64,000 bases of DNA from Methylotenera mobilis JLW8 (GTDB taxonomy: Bacteria; Pseudomonadota; Gammaproteobacteria; Burkholderiales; Methylophilaceae). The notes beneath the pieces are model-generated. The model was not told the DNA's origin and did not search any database. It saw only the letters and a list, made by a program, of their open reading frames with translations. The stretch is taken from positions 1,922,001 through 1,986,000 of the forward strand of contig NC_012968.1 of the NCBI RefSeq assembly GCF_000023705.1, read 5' to 3'. Of this stretch, positions 35,473 through 44,966 are shown one piece after another. The translations under genes and the position numbers were made by a program. Positions within the stretch are counted from its first letter, which is position 1, and every line of letters starts with the position of its first letter.

Positions 35473-37307
35473 CGCGAGCAGTTCCTCCAAGCAGCAATTA
35501 AAAATAAAAAATTTCCCACCATATATCTTCGCCACATACGTTTAGGCTCAATCGCTAAACGATATATCCACTCACAATGTATACGCCTAACCCAGCTTGG
35601 TGCACGCGTAACGCTACCTGCCATAAAGTCAAACAACGCCCCAACACCAATACACAGCTTTGCCCCTGTAGTTTCACCATATTGATGAATCCATTTCTCC
35701 TGCAGCGGATTACCCATCGCAACTAATAATAAATTAGCACCAGACTCATGTATACGCTCACAGACAGCAATATGCTCATTTGCGTCTATATACCCATTGT
35801 AAAAACCAACCCACTCATGCTGAGGAAACAAAGTTTTACAACGTTGGAAGCATGCACTAACAACCTGGTCAGTTGCACCAAGCAAAAATATCCTTAATTT
35901 TGTTTGGGATTGTGCGAGATACTTAGGAATCAAATCCGTACCATTCAAATTCTCAGCAAACCCCCTACCATACTTCCATTGACTAGCAATATTGACTCCA
36001 ATCCCATCATTCAGAACCAAGGTATCGCCTAACACTTTCAGGTACTGGCTATCGTTACGAGCTAGGTTTAGTGTGTGTGCATTAGCTATTGCAACTCTTA
36101 AGAAATGCTCTTGAGTTATTGACGCATCAAAAGCCTTAAAAACCTCGCTACTATCTCGCGTATCAAAACGGACGCCTTGTAACATACGATAACTGTCGCC
36201 CAATAGTTCGTCGTAAGCAGCCTGAAACCTTTCTGCCGTACCCACCCACCCATAGGATTGGGACGCCACCTTTGCTTGCTCTCGCAAAGAGGTATAGTTT
36301 AATTGGCAAAATTCAGTATATGCATGAATTGTTTGCGCTGCCACATGAGGCTCTGTGAAGTCAGCCAGCAACCCTAAACCACTTTGCGAGATGATGTTTT
36401 TAAAACTTATTATGGGACTAGCAATAGGAATAAGGCCCGCTGACATCCCCTCAACCAAGGTCATCCCAAAGCCCTCATATTCAGAGGCGCTAATAATAAA
36501 ACTTACTTCAGCAAACATCGCTTTAATCGAAGCGTCATCTAAACCATTATGTATTGCAACATTAGAACCAAGCCCAAGCGAATGAATCTGTTGAATAAGC
36601 CGTGCTTGATTATTATCCCAATCCTTACCAATGATTAACAACTTATAATCTAGATGTAGTTTGATGAGTTCTGAAAACACAGAAACCAACAAATCAATAC
36701 GCTTGTTATCTGAAAATCGACCGATGAACACGAATTTTCTAGTTGCTTGCTTTGCTGACGCATCAAAAAATTTATTTACATCAACACCATTTTCAATAAG
36801 CCTTAATTTACCCTTACAAATGGGCTCAAAAGATTGGTAATCTCCATTACTACAAGCATAAACTTGACTGTAATTACGCAACGAGAATCGCGTGATTGTG
36901 TTAAAGAATATTTTTTTAAGAGTGCTGGCATATTGCGTATGAAAAAACCCACCATGCGTGGATAGTACAAGCCGACTACCATGCAATAAGCGTGTAATAG
37001 AGAGGAAATCAATAAAAAAATCTACTGCATGTACATGAACAATGTCATACCCTTTTAAATGATTGAGGACTGTGGGGGCAAACGGATACTTATAGGATCC
37101 AGACCAATTAATACGCCTAACTTTAATAGGACCAACAAGCTCTTCATAAGGTAACCGGACAAACGGTCTCTGATGAAAAACTGAATCTAAGGTCAATACT
37201 TCAGCATCTATTCCAGTGCGTAGCTGTTCAAGCACAAGGCAGTAAACAAAATTTTCCAATCCTCCAATAGCAGGATGGAATTGACGAACGACATGCAATA
37301 CTCTCAA
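35469..37307 (-). CDS. Fused GT4-WecG/TagA glycosyltransferase
   Basis: Protein of 612 residues made of two transferases. Residues 1 to about 365 are a GT-B GT4 enzyme (VRQFHPAIGGLENFVYCL, RKFVFIGRFSDNKRIDLL, SASEYEGFGMTLVEGMSAGLIPI). From about 375 on there is a WecG/TagA/CpsF (GT26) domain with VAIANAHTLNLAR, DGIGVNIASQ, RIFLLGA and LLVAMGNPLQEKWI, and the closing RAPSWVRRIHCEWIYRL. GT26 enzymes transfer N-acetylmannosamine-type or related sugars to lipid-linked acceptors. Both domains look complete, so one polypeptide may add two successive sugars. It overlaps the next gene by 4 bp. Confidence 0.92.
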   Translation of the reverse strand: MRVLHVVRQFHPAIGGLENFVYCLVLEQLRTGIDAEVLTLDSVFHQRPFVRLPYEELVGPIKVRRINWSGSYKYPFAPTVLNHLKGYDIVHVHAVDFFIDFLSITRLLHGSRLVLSTHGGFFHTQYASTLKKIFFNTITRFSLRNYSQVYACSNGDYQSFEPICKGKLRLIENGVDVNKFFDASAKQATRKFVFIGRFSDNKRIDLLVSVFSELIKLHLDYKLLIIGKDWDNNQARLIQQIHSLGLGSNVAIHNGLDDASIKAMFAEVSFIISASEYEGFGMTLVEGMSAGLIPIASPIISFKNIISQSGLGLLADFTEPHVAAQTIHAYTEFCQLNYTSLREQAKVASQSYGWVGTAERFQAAYDELLGDSYRMLQGVRFDTRDSSEVFKAFDASITQEHFLRVAIANAHTLNLARNDSQYLKVLGDTLVLNDGIGVNIASQWKYGRGFAENLNGTDLIPKYLAQSQTKLRIFLLGATDQVVSACFQRCKTLFPQHEWVGFYNGYIDANEHIAVCERIHESGANLLLVAMGNPLQEKWIHQYGETTGAKLCIGVGALFDFMAGSVTRAPSWVRRIHCEWIYRLAIEPKRMWRRYMVGNFLFLIAAWRNCSR

Positions 37308-37311
37308 CTAA

Positions 37312-38217
37312 TCATCCTTTATAAAGTTCAATCGGATTTCGTTTCATCATGTGTAACAACTTACCTAAGTTTGCATAAGCTTTGATTTTATAGTGCATTG
37401 ATTTCTCCATACCTAAAGGGTGCAACATTAACGAAATCACACTTGCAACGAGTGTTTGTATACAGGCTCTAACAATATCTATAGTTTGTAGTGCTATACC
37501 TTTGGGCGAAATAAAGATTCGTGCATAGGTCTCTCCAACACGCCTTGCTTTACGTAATAAGAAATCCTCATTTAAGCGATGTGGCTCCACGGTTTCAGTC
37601 ACGCGTGCTTCCTGACAAGATACAATCCGATGTCCTGCCGATACCATCTGAGAAAACATCTCAGTGTCTTCTCCACCGGTAGTGTTAAATTCTAAACTGA
37701 AGGGACAAAGCTGATCTGGCAGTGCATCTTTTCGCACTAAAGCATTACAAGTTGCACCAGTTCCAAGCTGAGTGCCTGACGCAGGAACACGCTTTCCAAA
37801 AAAATCGCCATTAACAATCCAAGATGGCGCCTCAGATGGATAACAAGCAATTACTGGGCCAATAACGACCGACGCCTGATGAGCCTCAGCACACTTAAGT
37901 AACGCTTGCACCCAATCTACATCAGCCTCTTCATCATCATCTATAAATGCAAGCCACTCACCGCGCGCATTAGCCACTGAACAATTTCTAGCTGAGGCAA
38001 CACCTGGTTCATGAGCCACGACATAAGTAATGGGTAGTGATCCCTCTTTTGCATATGATTCAACAATCGGTCTACCTGACTCGTGCGGATCATTATCCGC
38101 AACCACGACATCCATCGTTACACCATCGGGAATTATCTGATTAACAAGGCTTTGCAACGCATTACTCAAAGCTGGACGCCGAAACGTACATAAACAGACA
38201 GTTACTCTTATCGTCAT
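37312..38217 (-). CDS. Glycosyltransferase family 2
   Basis: GT-A transferase of 301 residues: TVCLCTFRRPALSNALQSL at the start, VVADNDPHESG, the DxD-type acid patch WLAFIDDDEEAD, and TTGGEDTEMFSQM. A hydrophobic segment near the C terminus (about 250-275) suggests membrane contact. Such enzymes extend the lipid-linked repeat from the cytoplasmic side. I chose the ATG at 38217 (GGATTGGGAA leader) over the frame start at 38259. It lies 4 bp before the fused GT4-WecG gene, in one operon with it. Confidence 0.9.
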   Translation of the reverse strand: MTIRVTVCLCTFRRPALSNALQSLVNQIIPDGVTMDVVVADNDPHESGRPIVESYAKEGSLPITYVVAHEPGVASARNCSVANARGEWLAFIDDDEEADVDWVQALLKCAEAHQASVVIGPVIACYPSEAPSWIVNGDFFGKRVPASGTQLGTGATCNALVRKDALPDQLCPFSLEFNTTGGEDTEMFSQMVSAGHRIVSCQEARVTETVEPHRLNEDFLLRKARRVGETYARIFISPKGIALQTIDIVRACIQTLVASVISLMLHPLGMEKSMHYKIKAYANLGKLLHMMKRNPIELYKG

Positions 38218-38374
38218 TTCCCAATCCACACAACAAAATTTAAACATTGACCAATGCAACCTAGCAGAGCAAATGCACTGAATAAAAAGTTTTCACAAGC
38301 TAAGTTACTAAGCCACATATTTACCGAGCACCTAAAACTGGACAAGCAAAATGTAGAAACAAAACATCCCACTT

Positions 38375-39649
38375 TTATAATCTTTCTTGATCAATTTTTT
38401 CATACTCGGGACTAGCCAAGCCGACACAAAGTAAAACCACAATCCAAAGTGGTGCATACCCTCGAAATAGGCTCGACTCCATCGTATTGTTTAGCAATAC
38501 AAACAGTAGGCTGGAGAACAAAAGCATCCCAAGCATTTTGTGCTTTTTTGATGTTTTAAAAATATTATTAACCAATACTAGAATAAATAGTGTGGCCACA
38601 GCCAACCCTAAATAACCTAGCTCCAAAACGATATCAACATATCCATTATGAGCCTGCAACAGGCCATCAATAAAGCCTTGGCCAATAGCTTTTGAACTGG
38701 AACCGACTCCCCAAAACGAGCCATATCCAAAACCAACAACAGGTGATTGGTTAATATAATATCCAGAAAAATCCCAAATAGCAGTTCTGCCAGTAAAAGT
38801 TCGGTCGTGATACATCAAACTAGAAATATCGTATATATCAAAAGGAATCAGAATCGAAGCAGCATATATAAGATATGTTGTGATGATGATAAAAAACAAC
38901 CAAGCTATTCTTTTTAAGTTGTCTTCAATAGTTGCAAACTGAATCAGCACAAACGATAGAACTGGTACAGAGACTAGCAGGGCTAGAGATGTTTTGGAGT
39001 TGCTAATTAAGCACAAACCAACTGCCATTATTGAGATAGCAACATAGCCTTTTCTTAACACGCCCACTTTAGCTATTGCGGCATAACTGCAGAAGAAAAA
39101 AGCCACTGTTGAAATCTGACCTAATATATTCTTTTGCGGACAAATTCCTCGATACCCAAAATCAGCAATCCCGAACACTGGTATTAGTGCCACATTAATA
39201 AGTATAAATATGGCCAACACTTGGCATACTTTATCTAGGATTAACGTTCGATTCACACCGTGCAAAAAAGGTGTTAACAAACAAAATATCATCATAACCT
39301 GCTGCAGTGACCTCCTTAAACTGATGAGTGGCACATCACTCCAGAAAGCACTGAGTACGGCAAGCACCATATAAATAATTAATAAGTAAATATGCCAACT
39401 TAAATTATAGAGTTTATAAGTTTTGCGCATTTGCCACAAATATAGCGCATATATAAAAACTGAAATCCAGAATAGTTTATTGCTAAATGTGCCATCGGCA
39501 ACTTCGGCATTAATATTCTTATAAGCGCCTGATGTAAAAGACAATAAAAAATAAATGACCCATGTATAAAGGAGCACAAGCAACAAGACCCTAAGTGATG
39601 CCTCCTTAGGGGGTTGGGTTTTAAACTGTACATGTGAGCTTAACATCAT
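38375..39649 (-). CDS. O-antigen ligase/Wzy-like polymerase membrane protein
   Basis: Integral membrane protein of about 424 residues with roughly a dozen helices and one larger periplasmic loop (about 290-345) that includes DRTFTGRTAIWDFSGYYI and GFGYGSFWG, typical of the O-antigen ligase/Wzy family. In this cluster it is the likely polymerase of repeat units in the periplasm. The frame is open to a TTG at 39757 inside the flippase gene; the twin ATG at 39649 leaves the first helix intact and is preferred. Sequence conservation in this family is low, so the family is clear but the exact role less so. Confidence 0.85.
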   Translation of the reverse strand: MMLSSHVQFKTQPPKEASLRVLLLVLLYTWVIYFLLSFTSGAYKNINAEVADGTFSNKLFWISVFIYALYLWQMRKTYKLYNLSWHIYLLIIYMVLAVLSAFWSDVPLISLRRSLQQVMMIFCLLTPFLHGVNRTLILDKVCQVLAIFILINVALIPVFGIADFGYRGICPQKNILGQISTVAFFFCSYAAIAKVGVLRKGYVAISIMAVGLCLISNSKTSLALLVSVPVLSFVLIQFATIEDNLKRIAWLFFIIITTYLIYAASILIPFDIYDISSLMYHDRTFTGRTAIWDFSGYYINQSPVVGFGYGSFWGVGSSSKAIGQGFIDGLLQAHNGYVDIVLELGYLGLAVATLFILVLVNNIFKTSKKHKMLGMLLFSSLLFVLLNNTMESSLFRGYAPLWIVVLLCVGLASPEYEKIDQERL

Positions 39650-39728
39650 CGTAAGTATGTGGCCTCTAAGAGAACTAGATGCATTGGTTTTAACTACAAC
39701 TGGGACACCAACCGCTATTGAACTAAAA

Positions 39729-40976
39729 TTAAAATGTGAGCTTAGCTTTATAAACAACTAGCCACCCAGCTACCACAAAAATAGCGAGCACAATTAGCTT
39801 AGAAAAACTTGCGCCTAACATTCCAAATTGACTTAAAGATAAGTAAAGAATCGGCAAAGTAATCACTGATGAGGCAATCACAATAACAGTTCGTGCAAAC
39901 TGCTTACCTATAGTTCGGAGCAAATCCATACTAGTGCCAAACAAACCGAAAAGCAGTGGATATAAGCATAACTGCTGAACAATCACAACAGCTGCCTGAT
40001 ATTGATCACCAAGCAAAATTGGGATAGTCCATGCCAAGCAATAAATTAATACGGCTGCGATAAGTGAAACAACTGTGAGATATGGCAACACTTTTAATGA
40101 CAGTGCCACACTATCCTTTTTACTCACGTAACTTACCTTAAAATATTTAATATAAAGCGCATAAAGTATGCCTCTAACTGGGGCACTGGCAGCATCGACC
40201 AATCTGAAAGCAATTGCAAAATGACCGCCCTGCTCGGCACCTAACATGGCAACGATGATCGGCTTATCTAAATCCTTAAGAGATGCTAAGGAAGCCTGCT
40301 CAATAGAAAACTGAAAACCTAAAACAAACTCCGTAGTGCAGCCGCTAAATTTTGGCAGCCCTAAATGTTTGATGGTATATGACAATGCAAAAGAGGCTGA
40401 TAGCAGACCACTTATAAAATACCAGAATGCCCATTGGTTCAAATTAAAGCCGTCAGACACCTTGAGCGCTAATAGCAAGAAAAGTAACTTGGTCGATGTC
40501 GTCACCAGGTTAATGACTAGCTGATTTTTTGCGCGCTCAAACACAGCAAAGCTAGCTTTTGTGAGAAACAAAATCTTTGTAAATATTAAATCTACAGTAA
40601 TAAATAATACGATAGACAAGCTACTGACAACATTATTAGGAATTACCAAATAAGCAGCACCGTATAACACTGCTAACAATACTGGATAAGTAAGTAGAAT
40701 CAGCAATAAACCATGACCTAAGTTTTGTCTAAAACCATCGGGGTTAGCCGACACATTTTTAATCAGGGTTTGATCACAACCCCAGCCAGCAAACATACTG
40801 CCAATAATTGACAACGCAGCGATTGAAGCAAAAACTCCATAGCTAGCTGGCCCAAGCTCTCTAGAAATAAGGACGGCATAGGCAGCCAACACTACAATTT
40901 GCAGAATAAAATCACTGGTATAAATCAAGCTATTCTTTACCGTATGTGATTGGTGTAGTTTCTTAAGTTTTTTCAT
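39729..40976 (-). CDS. Wzx-like oligosaccharide flippase
   Basis: Polytopic membrane protein of 415 residues with about 12 helices and the MATE/MVF-like pattern of polysaccharide flippases (YTSDFILQIVVLAAYAVLIS, GPASYGVFASIAALSIIGS). It should move the lipid-linked repeat across the inner membrane for the polymerase encoded next. It starts 34 bp after epsI. A+T-rich like the following glycosyltransferase genes, which suggests that this sugar-specific block was exchanged more recently than the eps core (inference). Confidence 0.9.
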   Translation of the reverse strand: MKKLKKLHQSHTVKNSLIYTSDFILQIVVLAAYAVLISRELGPASYGVFASIAALSIIGSMFAGWGCDQTLIKNVSANPDGFRQNLGHGLLLILLTYPVLLAVLYGAAYLVIPNNVVSSLSIVLFITVDLIFTKILFLTKASFAVFERAKNQLVINLVTTSTKLLFLLLALKVSDGFNLNQWAFWYFISGLLSASFALSYTIKHLGLPKFSGCTTEFVLGFQFSIEQASLASLKDLDKPIIVAMLGAEQGGHFAIAFRLVDAASAPVRGILYALYIKYFKVSYVSKKDSVALSLKVLPYLTVVSLIAAVLIYCLAWTIPILLGDQYQAAVVIVQQLCLYPLLFGLFGTSMDLLRTIGKQFARTVIVIASSVITLPILYLSLSQFGMLGASFSKLIVLAIFVVAGWLVVYKAKLTF

Positions 40977-41010
40977 AAATATCTAAGTACAACTTTATTG
41001 ACACGCTGAT

Positions 41011-41691
41011 TTAATGCAATCCCGCAACTCTGGCTCGGTCCTCTGCTGACAAACTCTTCACCAAGGCGGACACAAATGACTTCTGTAACAAGAAGGCCTC
41101 CTCAGCACTGGACGATATTGACGACACTCTAAAAACAATTCCATCTGGCACGATGCCCTGAAACCCGTATTGCAATTGAGCCAGCTTAGCCTCCCTAGCA
41201 CCACGTACGACTTTATCACCCACAGTAGTCCAATAAATGAGCGGCTCAGACCTTGTGTTATTGGATGTAACCAACCTTTTAATTCTTATATCGCCAAAGT
41301 CTGTATCCAGTTTAGCTTGGGCTATAGACTCAACCTGGAAACCTTGTGCAGGATAACAAACTTCAGGGTAGTGCAATGCCGTAACGTCACTCTGATCAGG
41401 GCCGTAAGCAATTGAAAGCATGACACGCTGGTTTTTATTGTTCACGTATGTACGCGACAGCGTCTGGGTGTAGATTTTATCTAATGTTTCCTTAATCTGC
41501 GGGTTAATAATTTGAGCAGTCTTTGACTGTTCAACTTTCCAGTCGCCAAATTGGCTAGGTATCATTTCCTCGATGACGACCAATTCCCCATGATCGGCCA
41601 TACGATAGGTAGGCCGCATGACGACAGCAACTACCATTGCGATGATTAATGACAGTGCAATTAACGCATTTCTCCAGACGCGTTCACTCAT
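41011..41691 (-). CDS. epsI: Exosortase-associated protein EpsI
   Basis: Protein of 226 residues with one N-terminal membrane helix (ALIALSLIIAMVVAVVM) and a periplasmic EpsI domain. The motif ALHYPEVCYPAQGFQV contains the conserved Cys (H-x4-C-x2-A-x-G pattern) seen in EpsI proteins, which accompany exosortases. The function is not firmly known; it may help in processing or attaching PEP-CTERM proteins. I use ATG 41691, which overlaps the xrtB stop as ATGA; the frame upstream to 41703 is not needed. Confidence 0.92.
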   Translation of the reverse strand: MSERVWRNALIALSLIIAMVVAVVMRPTYRMADHGELVVIEEMIPSQFGDWKVEQSKTAQIINPQIKETLDKIYTQTLSRTYVNNKNQRVMLSIAYGPDQSDVTALHYPEVCYPAQGFQVESIAQAKLDTDFGDIRIKRLVTSNNTRSEPLIYWTTVGDKVVRGAREAKLAQLQYGFQGIVPDGIVFRVSSISSSAEEAFLLQKSFVSALVKSLSAEDRARVAGLH

Positions 41692-42599
41692 TGAGACATA
41701 CAACCTTTGCTACGCTCTAAATATGTAGAACCAAACCATTTAGATAAATACTGCAGCAGAGAGTCCACAAGCATAATTAACAATAAAGCTACAACGAATA
41801 ACAGCAAGCCTGCAAAACCATGCACAAAGCCTTGCCCCGCAGCGTCACCAAAATAATAAGTCACCAGCGTTAGCACAATTACTCGGGTAACGTTTGCCGC
41901 AAATGAAATCGGAATAATAAGCAATGCCAATGTGATATTGCGGAACAAAGAATCATGTTTTACAAGGCTAAGATACAATAAGCCAAGTGCTTCGAGTGAA
42001 ATCAACGTATGCATACCGGCACAAGCATCTGCCACTAACAATTGGTATTGCCCTATTTGCAACACCACCCCATTACGGGCAATTGGATAGTCAAACCAGT
42101 AAAGTACATGTTCAGCCACAATGGATACAGCGATTTTCATGGGCAATGTCACTGCATCAACAAAAAACCCCGGCAGCGGAATCATGAACAATATAAAAAA
42201 CAATGGAAACCATAGGGCCCTGAGCGTTGAAACACCTCGTGTAATTAATAAAATACCACTCAAGACAAATATCTGAGACCCAATATCAAGCATTAGGATA
42301 TCTTGCGAGCGCCCAATCACATAACAGATCAAACCAAACAACAAGAGTAGCCAACCGCATATCAAACTAATGCGGCTTGGGTGTGCTGTGTTTGTATAAA
42401 AAACCGCACGCTTTTGCCAAGTTAAAAACAACACGACAACTAATACTATTGGACCATGCGCTTGATCATCACTCTGCCAAACGCCATTGGCAAGCCCTAA
42501 AACAGTTGGAACCAACAATACAAACAATCCCAACAGCACTGGCCACCACTCCAGCATCTCGATTGAGATATAACGCCTAGCCAGTGCGTTAATTTGCAT
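41688..42599 (-). CDS. xrtB: Exosortase B
   Basis: Polytopic transpeptidase-like protease of 303 residues with about eight helices. The invariant residues are Cys193 (LVADACAGMHTL), Arg239 (NVTRVIVL) and His260 (GFVHGFAG). It cleaves proteins with a PEP-CTERM tail at the periplasmic face. Placement between epsG and epsI is the canonical order of the XrtB type (EpsH in the methanolan cluster). Two fitting substrates are encoded in this window, at 27248 and 51831; more are likely elsewhere in the genome. Confidence 0.95.
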   Translation of the reverse strand: MQINALARRYISIEMLEWWPVLLGLFVLLVPTVLGLANGVWQSDDQAHGPIVLVVVLFLTWQKRAVFYTNTAHPSRISLICGWLLLLFGLICYVIGRSQDILMLDIGSQIFVLSGILLITRGVSTLRALWFPLFFILFMIPLPGFFVDAVTLPMKIAVSIVAEHVLYWFDYPIARNGVVLQIGQYQLLVADACAGMHTLISLEALGLLYLSLVKHDSLFRNITLALLIIPISFAANVTRVIVLTLVTYYFGDAAGQGFVHGFAGLLLFVVALLLIMLVDSLLQYLSKWFGSTYLERSKGCMSQ

Positions 42600-42602
42600 T
42601 GA

Positions 42603-43490
42603 TTAATACTCGTTGAGCACAGCACCCACAACATGTGCACCTATGCTTTTAATTTGGTCTGTCAGATTTACTAAATCAGCCAATTTGGTTTTATGCTTAC
42701 GAGAAACCAATAAAGCACCGCCAGTGCGGGCCACAATAGCTTGAAAATCTGCGTTGTTATCTGCTGGCGGGGTATCGATAATGACAATATCGTATTCATT
42801 ACCCACTCCTGCGAGTAGCTCTCTAAACGTACTACGGCTTAACAGCTCCTGCGGATTGGGCGGCAACGTGCCAGCACCTAAGACTGAAAGCCCCATAAAA
42901 GACTCAATACGAACAATGACCTCTTCTTTAGTAGCACGGCCAGCTAGAATATCGGATAAACCACGATTTTCTTGCAGATTAAATAACTCACGCTGCCTTG
43001 GCTGGCGCATATTGGCATCAATCAGCAAGGTTTTTTCACCGAGTTGAGAAAAAACGACTGCCAGATTAGCTGCAGTATGACTACTGCCATCACCAGCTTG
43101 CGTGGCAACAATCGCGATCATCGTGCCATGTTCAGAAAACCAGCGTAACACTAGCTGACTACGCAAAGCTCGTAGTGCCTCCACCTGTGGAGAAAATGGC
43201 ATGTAAGCTGCAACCAACTTTGGACTGAAGTCGCCTTGACCAGCCTGTAAATAAGGATAATCAAACTGCTGCGCGAGCACCTGGCTAATATCCGCATCAG
43301 TAATTAAGCCTAACTTCAGTGCGGCATCACCAAAGCGAATGCCTTTATCTTTTTGTAAGCGCAGCACGCGCTCAGCATCTACTGGCGATATTTTGCCTTG
43401 CTCTAATAACAAGCGGCCAATACTTGTATCTCGCTTCAACATCGTAGGTGTTTCTTTGAGGCTAGTTGTTAGATTCAACGTTTCTGTCAT
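42603..43490 (-). CDS. epsG: Chain-length tyrosine-kinase-like protein EpsG
   Basis: Cytoplasmic P-loop protein of 295 residues of the BY-kinase/MinD fold. Residues 20-80 form a GspE-N-like segment (GRLLLEQGKISPVDAERVLRL). The nucleotide loop at 129-139 reads ATQAGDGSSHT, so the P-loop Lys is replaced by Ser; Walker A' (LLIDANMRQP) and Walker B (VIIDTPPA) are good. The C terminus has one Tyr (LNEY) rather than a Tyr cluster. It should work with the Wzz-like EpsF in length control, but kinase activity is doubtful because of the missing Lys. Confidence 0.92.
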   Translation of the reverse strand: MTETLNLTTSLKETPTMLKRDTSIGRLLLEQGKISPVDAERVLRLQKDKGIRFGDAALKLGLITDADISQVLAQQFDYPYLQAGQGDFSPKLVAAYMPFSPQVEALRALRSQLVLRWFSEHGTMIAIVATQAGDGSSHTAANLAVVFSQLGEKTLLIDANMRQPRQRELFNLQENRGLSDILAGRATKEEVIVRIESFMGLSVLGAGTLPPNPQELLSRSTFRELLAGVGNEYDIVIIDTPPADNNADFQAIVARTGGALLVSRKHKTKLADLVNLTDQIKSIGAHVVGAVLNEY

Positions 43491-43501
43491 AGCACCCTGC
43501 C

Positions 43502-44932
43502 TTAGTTCTTGAAGCTTAAATAATTGGAATTTTTGGTCTTGCTAGAGCGCAAGAGTGGGATAAAGCGTCGACGGCGTGGCTGCTCCAAGCTATCACTCAC
43601 AATAACACCAAGCACAGGTATCGCAACCCCCTCTTGAATATCATCTGCAGAGCGCACTCGACGATCCAGCAATTCGGCTAACAACGCAAAACCTACACCT
43701 AACAACGTCCCTAAAAATATAGCCAGAATTAGATTAACCAGCGTTTTAGGGCTTGAATGCTTAATAGGCGGTACAGCTGGATTCAAAATACCCACATCAG
43801 TTTGATTGCCCTGGCCTTCTAAGCTAGTTTGCGTAAAGCGCTGATTTACTGCCTCTAAAGCACGCTGGGCGTTATCTACGTCTTTTTGCAACAGCGCCAA
43901 TTGGTCGCGTGTGCGATTAAGTGCTAACACTTTTGTCTTTTGCGCAGCCACTTGTGCGCGCAGCTCACCTTCACGCTGCTGATGAATACGAGCTGTGCCG
44001 CCAACATTAGCCGTAGCGTTACGCAGAGCCTCTTGATACTCTGATTTAATTTTATCAGCCTCTGCCTTTGCAGACTGATACTGTGGGTGGTTCTGCCCCA
44101 AACGCTGTGCAATGTCGGCTAACTTCGCATCTGTACTGGAAATTTGCACCTTGAGGCTTTGCACTAAGGGATTTGCTGCAACATCTGGTGACTGCTCAGC
44201 ATTACCACGTGTACCATTCTGACGCGACGATGCTTCAATAGCGTTGCCTTGTGCAGCGACCAGTTGTGCAGTAAGCTCATTGAGCTTTGCACTTTCAGCA
44301 TCAAATTGTTCGATACCACTGGTGATACCATTCTCTTGTTGGTAAGCTGAGAGGTTAGTTTGTGCAACCTTTAAATTTTCACGCAGCACTTTGGTTTGCG
44401 TACCTAAATACGTAGATGCGATTTGTGCCGGAGCCGTTTTAAGCTGCAAGCTGGTTTCTTGATAAGCTACGGCAAATGCATTAGCGACAATTGCTGCGAA
44501 CTCTGGGTCTGCACCCGTAAAAGATAACTCAATCACACTGCTTTCACGTGAAGGCTGCACATCTAATTTTTTTAGTAACAAACCAGCAAACCAGTTACGA
44601 ATATCACCCCGACCTTGAGTCGCCTCTTGAAACTGCGCTTGTGCTTGCGTACTGTTGGTAAACTTTAACGCATCCACTACTTTTACCGCCACATTTTGGC
44701 TAGTAATAATATCTACCTGTGTAGCCATGTAGCCAGGCATCAATTGGGCCGGCAACGCAATCCCTGTAACAGGATCCATCCCCTTATAATTTAATATCAG
44801 CGAAGTGGTAGCAGTATAAGATTTAGGAATCAGCAGGCTAACCACCAATGTAATGGTCACAGTGGTAACGAATGTTAGTAAAATAATCTTAAAGCGCGCT
44901 TTAAGAATTAATAAAAACTGCGAGAAATTCAT
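43502..44932 (-). CDS. epsF: Wzz-type chain-length determinant EpsF
   Basis: Inner-membrane polysaccharide co-polymerase of 476 residues. Two membrane helices (about 14-36 and 410-432) flank a large periplasmic region with long coiled-coil helices (about 170-360). The Pro-rich segment before the second helix (NPAVPPIKHSSPK) is typical for Wzz proteins. It controls polymer length and connects to the export protein EpsE in the outer membrane. The cytoplasmic tail can contact EpsG, encoded 11 bp downstream. Confidence 0.93.
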   Translation of the reverse strand: MNFSQFLLILKARFKIILLTFVTTVTITLVVSLLIPKSYTATTSLILNYKGMDPVTGIALPAQLMPGYMATQVDIITSQNVAVKVVDALKFTNSTQAQAQFQEATQGRGDIRNWFAGLLLKKLDVQPSRESSVIELSFTGADPEFAAIVANAFAVAYQETSLQLKTAPAQIASTYLGTQTKVLRENLKVAQTNLSAYQQENGITSGIEQFDAESAKLNELTAQLVAAQGNAIEASSRQNGTRGNAEQSPDVAANPLVQSLKVQISSTDAKLADIAQRLGQNHPQYQSAKAEADKIKSEYQEALRNATANVGGTARIHQQREGELRAQVAAQKTKVLALNRTRDQLALLQKDVDNAQRALEAVNQRFTQTSLEGQGNQTDVGILNPAVPPIKHSSPKTLVNLILAIFLGTLLGVGFALLAELLDRRVRSADDIQEGVAIPVLGVIVSDSLEQPRRRRFIPLLRSSKTKNSNYLSFKN

Positions 44933-44966
44933 AATATAGAAGTAGATTCTTTCAATTAAGCAATAC

